This document shows, in pieces, positions 59,263 through 64,000 of a DNA stretch of 64,000 nt; position 1 is the stretch's first letter; the number at the start of each line of letters is the position of its first letter. Source of the DNA: DATBLE01 sp036555585 (GTDB lineage Bacteria > Actinomycetota > Thermoleophilia > Gaiellales > Gaiellaceae); contig DATBLE010000020.1 in assembly GCA_036555585.1 (NCBI GenBank), positions 1 through 64,000 of the forward strand, written 5' to 3'. Position numbers and translations under genes: made by a program. The notes beneath the pieces are model-generated. The model made no database searches, was not told the DNA's origin, and worked only from the letters and a program-made list of their open reading frames with translations.

Positions 59263-59832
59263 CTTCAGCGCCTGAGCCAGCGCGGCCAGTCCGCCCTCGA
59301 GCACCGGCTCGCCGTGAGTGACGAGCACGCGCTCGACCGGCAGCTCGAGCAAGGGCAGGAGCCCGCGCACGACCTCGTCGTAGCTCTCGTCGCCGATCCA
59401 CGTCCGGGGGAGCTCGAGCCCGCCGTCCCGCGCGATCACGACGTCTCCGAAGACGACCGCGCGGTGCTCGGCGATCCAGAACACGCGCTCGTCCCAGGCC
59501 TCCAGCGCCGCCTCGACGCCTGCGGCGAGGCCGCCGATCGGCGCGTCGTAGCGATCGGCGAGCTCGGCCGAGCTGCGCCGGTGGTCGTCGACCGTGATCA
59601 GGATCCGCACGGGCCGCGCGGCGCGCCGGACGTCGCGGTCGAGCGCCTCGAAAAAGCGGTCGCGGTCCTCCATCGGCACGAGCGGGTCGAAGAGCACGAC
59701 CGATTCGGCTCCCTCGTAGAGGTAGCAGCCGACCTCCTGCTCCCAGCCGTCGGGACCTCCGTCGGCCGGTGTCCAGGCGGGGTGGAGCGCCGTCCACCGC
59801 CACAGTCCGGTTGCGATCTCCTGGACTCGCAT
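59257..59832 (-). CDS. MBL-fold-like protein with degenerate metal site
   Basis: The 191-residue protein has the MBL layout (GCYLYEGAESVVLFDPLVP, ILITVDDHRRSSAEL, AVVFGDVVIARDG, RVLVTHGEPVLEGG), but the HxHxDH motif is reduced to ITVDDHRR: only the last Asp-His pair is left, and the second loop keeps one Asp and the last one a His. It is unlikely to bind two zinc ions. Perhaps a non-catalytic or one-metal MBL relative. ATG 59832 (MRVQEIATGLWRW) was chosen; the frame upstream is antisense to a cupredoxin gene. Confidence 0.75.
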   Translation of the reverse strand: MRVQEIATGLWRWTALHPAWTPADGGPDGWEQEVGCYLYEGAESVVLFDPLVPMEDRDRFFEALDRDVRRAARPVRILITVDDHRRSSAELADRYDAPIGGLAAGVEAALEAWDERVFWIAEHRAVVFGDVVIARDGGLELPRTWIGDESYDEVVRGLLPLLELPVERVLVTHGEPVLEGGLAALAQALKQ

Positions 59833-59878
59833 CCCGTCTCTATCCTGGCAAGGCAGGTCATCACTCGGAAGGAGTTGC

Positions 59879-60238
59879 ATGAAGCACATTCGAGCGCTCA
59901 CGCTGCTCGCCGCGGTCGCCGGGATGCTGGTCGTCGTCGCGCCGTCCAGCGCGGCGGTGCCGAAGCTCACCGGGACGGTCGGGCCGGGCTTCACGATCAC
60001 CCTGAAGCGGTCCGGCAAGCCCTTCAAGACGCTGAAGGCGGGCACGTACTCGATCACCGTCTCGGACAAGTCGAACATCCACAACTTCCATCTGCGCGGC
60101 CCGAAGGTGAACAAGGAGATCACGCAGATCGGCTTCAAGGGCGTCAAGACGGTCGTGGTCAAGCTCTCGAAGGGCAAGTACACCTTCGTCTGCGACCCGC
60201 ACTTCACGACGATGAAGGGGAGCTTCACGGTCACGTAA
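59879..60238 (+). CDS. Exported cupredoxin-like protein 1
   Basis: The 119-residue protein has a signal peptide (1-25) and a small beta-domain with SNIHNFHLRGP (His ligand) and KYTFVCDPHFTTMKGSF carrying the Cys, His and Met typical of type 1 copper sites. The ATG follows AAGGAG. A close paralogue follows 34 nt later, so the pair arose by tandem duplication. Probably an extracellular electron carrier or copper protein; the redox partner is unknown. Confidence 0.85.
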   Translation: MKHIRALTLLAAVAGMLVVVAPSSAAVPKLTGTVGPGFTITLKRSGKPFKTLKAGTYSITVSDKSNIHNFHLRGPKVNKEITQIGFKGVKTVVVKLSKGKYTFVCDPHFTTMKGSFTVT

Positions 60239-60272
60239 AACCGATCGGCCCCGGCGGCGCGTACTGCCCGCC

Positions 60273-60629
60273 ATGAAGCTCATCTGCACACTGTTCGCCG
60301 CCGGGGCGGTCGCGCTCCTCGCGACCGCGCCCGCGGCACCGGCGACGCCGCCGAAGCTGAACGGTACGGTCGGCCCCGGCTTCACGATCACGTTGAAGAA
60401 GCAGGGCAAGGTCGTGAAGACGCTGAAGGCCGGTAGCTACACGTTCGTGATCGCGGACAAGGCGTCGATCCACAACTTCGTGCTCGAAGGCCCCGGCGTG
60501 GAGCGGGACATCACCGCCGTCCCGTTCACGGGGACGAAGACCGTCACCATCCGGCTCAGGAAGGGCAAGTACAAGTACTACTGCCGCCCGCACGAGAGCG
60601 GGATGTTCGGCTTCGTTCAGGTCACCTGA
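60273..60629 (+). CDS. Exported cupredoxin-like protein 2
   Basis: The 118-residue paralogue of the preceding protein has a signal peptide (1-24), LNGTVGPGFTITLKKQGK, ASIHNFVLEGP and KYKYYCRPHESGMFGF with His, Cys, His and Met ligands. The shared GTVGPGFTITLK block (LTGTVGPGFTITLKRSGK in the first copy) shows the duplication. The copies differ around the ligand loop (CDPHFTTM versus CRPHESGM), which would change the redox potential. Its end overlaps the mec stop by 13 nt. Confidence 0.85.
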   Translation: MKLICTLFAAGAVALLATAPAAPATPPKLNGTVGPGFTITLKKQGKVVKTLKAGSYTFVIADKASIHNFVLEGPGVERDITAVPFTGTKTVTIRLRKGKYKYYCRPHESGMFGFVQVT

Positions 60630-61015
60630 TCTTCGGCGGTCGTGAGAGGGAGCGGCGACGCCGCTCCCTCCGCGATCGTCCAGGCGAGGAGCTCGCCGGT
60701 CGGCCGCGAGAGGATCAGGTACGGCCTGCCTTCCCAGAGGCCGATGTTCGCGACGTCCGTCCGTGACGGCTCGGCCGAGCCGGTCGGGTGCGAGTGGAAG
60801 ACGGCGAGCTCGTAGCCGTCGTCCTCCGCGTCGGCGACCACCGCCGGGTCGGGCACCCGCAGATCGAACCGGTACGGGCTCGCCGCGACGTTGATGCAGG
60901 GGATGTAGCGCTCGACGACTCCGTCGCGGAGCGCAAGTAGGCCGCACGCCTCGTTGGGTGCCTCGGCCGCCGCGTGTTCTTCTAGTGCCCGGCGCGTAGC
61001 GGCGGGCACTACCAC
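60617..61015 (-). CDS. mec: JAMM metallopeptidase Mec (CysO-cysteine peptidase)
   Basis: The 132-residue protein is a minimal JAMM/MPN+ domain: PNEACGLLALRDG with the catalytic Glu and FHSHPTGSAEPSRTD, the zinc H-x-H...D motif. In mycobacteria the enzyme releases cysteine from the C-terminus of the carrier CysO. Its GTG lies 7 nt inside the cysM end, and cysM, cysO and the activating enzyme precede it in the same operon. Function is inferred from motif plus context and both agree. Confidence 0.92.
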   Translation of the reverse strand: MVVPAATRRALEEHAAAEAPNEACGLLALRDGVVERYIPCINVAASPYRFDLRVPDPAVVADAEDDGYELAVFHSHPTGSAEPSRTDVANIGLWEGRPYLILSRPTGELLAWTIAEGAASPLPLTTAEDQVT

Positions 61016-61947
61016 CAGTGGCCGTGCTCCATCGCGGCGCCCGGGTCGGCCGCCTCCCAGAAGTCGGCCGAGAGGTACTTCCAGCCGCCGTCGGCGAGGA
61101 TGCAGACGACCACGCCCTCGTCGATCTCCTCCGCCAGGCGACGGGCCACGTGGACGACGGCGCCCGACGACACGCCGGCGAAGATCGCCTCGCGGTCGAC
61201 CAGCTCCCGGACTCCCTCGACCGACTCCTGGTTCGAGACGAGCAGCTTGCGGTCGAGCTTCGAGACGTCGAGGATCGGCGGGACGTAGCCGTCCTCCAGC
61301 GAACGCAGTCCCATCACCGGGTCGCCGGGCAGCGGCTCGGCGGCCGCGACGACGACGTCCGGGAAGGTCTCGCGCACCCGTCCGCCCGCGCCCATGAGGG
61401 TGCCCCCGGTGCCGAGGCCGGCGACGAGCACGTCGACCCGGTCGAGCGCCTCGGCGATCTCGGCGCCCGTCCCCTCGTAATGGGCGCGCGGGTTGGCCTC
61501 GTTCGCGTACTGGAAGGGCATGAACAGCCTCGGGTCGCGCTCGGCCAGCTCGAGGGCGAGGCGGACGGCGCCGTTCGATCCCTCCTCGGCCGGAGAATCG
61601 ACGATCTCGGCGCCGTAGATCCGCAGCAGCCGGCGCCGCTCGGCGGTCGCGTTCGCCGGCAGCACGCAGGTGAGCGGGTAGCCCTTGAGCTTCGCGACCA
61701 TCGCCAGCGAGATCCCGGTGTTGCCACTCGTCGGCTCCAGCAGGGCGCGGCCTGGCTCGAGCTCGCCCGATGCCTCCGCCGTCTCGATCATCGCCAGCGC
61801 GACGCGGTCCTTGATCGAGCCGGTCGGGTTCGCGCCCTCGAGCTTCGCGTAGATCTGGACGCCCGACCTCGGCGAGAGCCGGGTGAGCTCGACCAGCGGC
61901 GTGTCGCCGATCAGGTCGAGCAGCCCGGGAGCGAGCCGGCTAGCCAC
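61009..61947 (-). CDS. cysM: PLP-dependent cysteine synthase CysM
   Basis: Beta-replacement enzyme of 312 residues with the PLP lysine in GANPTGSIKDRVAL, the phosphate loops ALLEPTSGNTGISLA and GLGTGGTLMGAG, and CVLPANATAERR. With CysO-thiocarboxylate as sulfur donor it would make CysO-cysteine, as the M. tuberculosis enzyme does from O-phosphoserine; whether this enzyme prefers that substrate cannot be read from sequence. GTG start overlaps cysO by 8 nt. Confidence 0.94.
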   Translation of the reverse strand: MASRLAPGLLDLIGDTPLVELTRLSPRSGVQIYAKLEGANPTGSIKDRVALAMIETAEASGELEPGRALLEPTSGNTGISLAMVAKLKGYPLTCVLPANATAERRRLLRIYGAEIVDSPAEEGSNGAVRLALELAERDPRLFMPFQYANEANPRAHYEGTGAEIAEALDRVDVLVAGLGTGGTLMGAGGRVRETFPDVVVAAAEPLPGDPVMGLRSLEDGYVPPILDVSKLDRKLLVSNQESVEGVRELVDREAIFAGVSSGAVVHVARRLAEEIDEGVVVCILADGGWKYLSADFWEAADPGAAMEHGHWW

Positions 61948-62188
61948 CTGCCATCGCCGGCAGGAGGATGACGGTCGCGCCCTCTCGCACCGGCGTCTCC
62001 AGATCGTCGAGCGTGCGGATGTCCTCGCCGTCGACGTAGACGTTCGCGAACTGGAGCTGCCCGTCGAGCCCCGGGAAACGCGAGGTCAGGTCGTCGAGGA
62101 TCTCACCGACGGTCGTGCCCACGGCGGGCACCTCGCGCTGGCCGCCGACTGCCGCTCGCAGCGTGGGGGGAATCCGGACCCTGGTCAT
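61940..62188 (-). CDS. cysO: Sulfur carrier CysO (ThiS/MoaD-like)
   Basis: The 82-residue ubiquitin-fold carrier starts MTRVRIPPTLRAAVGGQREV and ends ATVILLPAMAGG. The C-terminal Gly-Gly, which is adenylated and converted to a thiocarboxylate, is intact and needs no trimming. It overlaps moeZ by ATGA and cysM by 8 nt, so activation, carrier and synthase are translated together. Confidence 0.93.
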   Translation of the reverse strand: MTRVRIPPTLRAAVGGQREVPAVGTTVGEILDDLTSRFPGLDGQLQFANVYVDGEDIRTLDDLETPVREGATVILLPAMAGG

Positions 62189-63354
62189 GCGTGGGCCCTC
62201 GGCCCCGCGCAGAACTCGACGTAGTCGATGTACTCGGTGATCGTCGGCTCGTCGCCGCAGACGGGGCACGCCGGGTCGCGGCGGAGCGTGACCTCGGTGA
62301 AGGAGGCGGCGAGCGCGTCGTAGAGCAGCAGCCGGCCGACGAGCGCGTCGCCGATCCCGAGCGCGAGCTTCAGCGCCTCGGTCGCCTGGATCGAGCCGAC
62401 GACGCCCGGAAGCACGCCGAGCACGCCGCCCTCGGCGCAGCTCGGCGCCAGCTCGGGCGGAGGGGGCGTCGGGAACAGGCACCGGTAGCACGGGCCGGCC
62501 TTCGGCTGGAAGACCGTCACCTGGCCCTCGAAGCGGAAGATCGAGCCGTGCACGACCGGGATGTCGTGCCAGACCGAGGCGTCGTTCAGGAGATAGCGGG
62601 TGGGGAAGTTGTCGGCCCCGTCGACGATCACGTCCCAGCCGTCGCCGAGGATCCGGTCGACGTTCTCGGAGGTCATGCGCTCGCGGTAGGTCGTCACCGT
62701 GACGTCCGGATTGAGCGCCTCGATCGTGCGCTTCGCCGACTCGGCCTTCGAGTCGCCGAGCCGCTCCGTCGAGTGGACGATCTGGCGCTGGAGATTCGTC
62801 TCGTCGACCGCGTCGTCGTCGACGATCCCCAGGGTGCCGACGCCGGCGGCGGCCAGGTACAGCGACGCGGGCGACCCGAGGCCGCCGGCGCCGATCAGGA
62901 GGATCCGCGACTCGAGCAGCCGCAGCTGGCCTTCCTCGCCGACCTCGGGGATCAGCAGGTGGCGGCTGTAGCGGCGCCGCTGCTCCTCCCCGAGTGACTG
63001 CGGCAGCACGGTCGGGAAGCCGTTCCGCTTCCACTCCATGTAGCCGCCTTCGAGGTTGACGACGTCGACGTAGCCGAGCTCTTCCAGCGTCTTGGTCGCG
63101 AACGCGGAGCGCGCGCCGCTGGCGCAGTAGACGACGATCCGGCTGCCGCGGTCGGGGACGGCGGTCTCGATCCGGGACTCGAGGTTGCCGCGCGGCACGT
63201 GGACCGCGCCGGGGATGTGGCCCTCGTCCCACTCGTGCCGCTCGCGGACGTCGAGGAAGACGGTTCCGTCTTCGAGCGACGGCGCCGCCGCGCGGGCGTC
63301 GATCTCGTCGATCTCGCCCTTGACCTGGCCGAGCAGCTCGCGGTAGGTGGTCAT
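62185..63354 (-). CDS. moeZ: Rhodanese-ThiF/MoeB fusion, CysO-activating sulfurtransferase
   Basis: The 389-residue protein has an N-terminal rhodanese domain (about 1-110) with VVYCASGARSAFATKTL, and a C-terminal ThiF/MoeB adenylyltransferase (about 125-389) with IGAGGLGSPASLYLAAAGVG, DETNLQRQIVHST, zinc pairs CYRC and CPVC, and PSCAEGGVLGVLPG. Mycobacterial MoeZ has the domains in the opposite order (ThiF then rhodanese). Activates the CysO Gly-Gly and likely adds sulfur. ATG 63354 (MTTYRELLGQ) was chosen for the domain start; first gene of the cysO operon, with a TATCTT box 10 nt upstream. Confidence 0.92.
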   Translation of the reverse strand: MTTYRELLGQVKGEIDEIDARAAAPSLEDGTVFLDVRERHEWDEGHIPGAVHVPRGNLESRIETAVPDRGSRIVVYCASGARSAFATKTLEELGYVDVVNLEGGYMEWKRNGFPTVLPQSLGEEQRRRYSRHLLIPEVGEEGQLRLLESRILLIGAGGLGSPASLYLAAAGVGTLGIVDDDAVDETNLQRQIVHSTERLGDSKAESAKRTIEALNPDVTVTTYRERMTSENVDRILGDGWDVIVDGADNFPTRYLLNDASVWHDIPVVHGSIFRFEGQVTVFQPKAGPCYRCLFPTPPPPELAPSCAEGGVLGVLPGVVGSIQATEALKLALGIGDALVGRLLLYDALAASFTEVTLRRDPACPVCGDEPTITEYIDYVEFCAGPRAHA

Positions 63355-63436
63355 TGGTTCAAAAAAGATAGCGCCTACGGGCAGCGCCATGCAGGGATTC
63401 CGGACGGCTGAGGCGCCGCGCTCTTTCCGCGCGGGC

Positions 63437-63520
63437 TCAGCGGCGCCGTTCGGAGCGGATCACGATCGCGACGATGGTCAGGATCGCGATCACCACGATC
63501 GTCCACTGGGCCGTGCTCAT
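63437..63520 (-). CDS. 27-residue membrane micropeptide
   Basis: Reads MSTAQWTIVVIAILTIVAIV, then IRSERRR: one TM helix with positive C-terminus. The minus-strand ATG at 63520 is preceded by GGGAGGTGTG, a strong ribosome-binding site at normal spacing, which supports real translation. Similar short hydrophobic proteins are often unannotated. Function unknown. Confidence 0.6.
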   Translation of the reverse strand: MSTAQWTIVVIAILTIVAIVIRSERRR

Positions 63521-63613
63521 CACACCTCCCGGGTCGGGGGCCAGTCGTGGGGGCATCACGGCGGTGCCCGAGCCTGACGAACGGAAACCGGCAGCCGGTA
63601 ACGTCGCCGGAGC

Positions 63614-64000
63614 GTGACTTCCCGCCTGCGCGTCTACGGCATCGTCGCCGGCTGCGCCGTGGCCGCCGCCGGTCTCACCGTCGGCGTCACGCTGGCGACC
63701 CGAACACCGACCCCGAAGCGGCCTGCCGGCCAGTCGGGCTCACCGCCGCTCGTCCTCGACCTCGGAGTGCGCACCGATCCCCAGGCGGTTGCGCTGCGGC
63801 GGGCGGCGAACCTCTACAACTCCGGGAAGCACCGGCAGGCGGCCGACGTCTTCGGACGCTACGGCTCCCTCGAGGCGGAGATCGGCACCGCGCTGGCGGC
63901 GTGGCCGTCCGGCTTCTCGAGGCTCGCCGACCTCGCGAAGGCGCATCCGCGGAGCGCGCTCGCGCAGCTGAGCTACGGGCTCGGCCTCTACTGGCGCGGG
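63614..64000 (+). CDS. Exported TPR-like protein, 5' part
   Basis: The frame is open to the window end (129 codons). It starts MTSRLRVYGIVAGCAVAAAG with a signal or anchor helix, then a Pro-rich linker (TRTPTPKRPAGQSGS) and helical repeats resembling tetratricopeptides (ALRRAANLYNSGKHRQAADV, LADLAKAHPRSALAQLSYG). GTG start; TAACGT lies 9 nt upstream. Length and function cannot be judged. Confidence 0.7.
   Translation, partial: MTSRLRVYGIVAGCAVAAAGLTVGVTLATRTPTPKRPAGQSGSPPLVLDLGVRTDPQAVALRRAANLYNSGKHRQAADVFGRYGSLEAEIGTALAAWPSGFSRLADLAKAHPRSALAQLSYGLGLYWRG

Overview
The window is about 70 % G+C, is densely coded on both strands and uses many GTG and TTG starts. It carries an hspR-clpB heat-shock operon, HspR being an actinobacterial-type repressor, and a complete mec-cysO-cysM-moeZ cysteine module. 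With protein-level resemblance to deep-branching actinobacteria, this points to an Actinomycetota genome, probably class Thermoleophilia (Gaiellales or Solirubrobacterales-like). The taxon is an inference; no rRNA is present.

Layout. 1-4031: the 3' end of grpE, then dnaJ, hspR and clpB, overlapping as one chaperone operon. 4040-10165: two two-component modules, a lipoprotein, secreted proteins and a decayed cupin gene. 10197-16759: small membrane proteins, a GYD protein, a phosphatase, a glycosyltransferase, an FmdB zinc ribbon, a secreted HExxH protein and an LCP cell-wall ligase. 16841-39385: a long housekeeping block, interrupted only by a membrane pair on the minus strand: ROK kinase, rsmI, M23 peptidase, metG, tatD, rsmA, ispE, tRNA-Gln, glmU, prs, csbD, rplY, pth, methyltransferase, mfd, two SurA-like lipoproteins, mazG, eno, pyk, ftsB-like and DUF501. 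39403-45724: small proteins, GDPD, an L,D-transpeptidase and a TlpA/CcmH/CcdA cytochrome c maturation set. 45756-46994: a ferredoxin gene interrupted by an intein. 47082-54020: a zinc-finger anti-sigma-like protein, VOC protein, flavoprotein, zincin, micro-ORFs, a third two-component pair, a vapBC toxin-antitoxin pair, a radical SAM protein and an MBL hydrolase. 54070-60629: a CNNM/CorC protein, dehydrogenase, solute-binding protein, MFS transporter, DJ-1/PfpI protein, a degenerate MBL protein and tandem cupredoxins. 60617-63354 (minus): moeZ, cysO, cysM and mec as one overlapping operon. 63614-64000: the start of a further secreted protein.

The most striking item is the ferredoxin intein. 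It sits exactly before a cluster-ligand cysteine inside the C-x2-C-x2-C-x3-C motif, so no [4Fe-4S] site can form there until splicing occurs. A second genome-scale signal is promoter layout: at least eleven genes have a TANNNT box ending exactly 6 nt before the start codon, the spacing expected for leaderless mRNAs. Other points are a broken cupin gene, a 287-nt overlap of an M23 peptidase gene with metG, key-residue changes in GlmU and Prs, a probable pseudokinase, an MBL-fold protein with a stripped metal site, two genes that seem to need CTG starts, and several genes shorter than 60 codons. No CRISPR array, insertion sequence, prophage or rRNA was seen.
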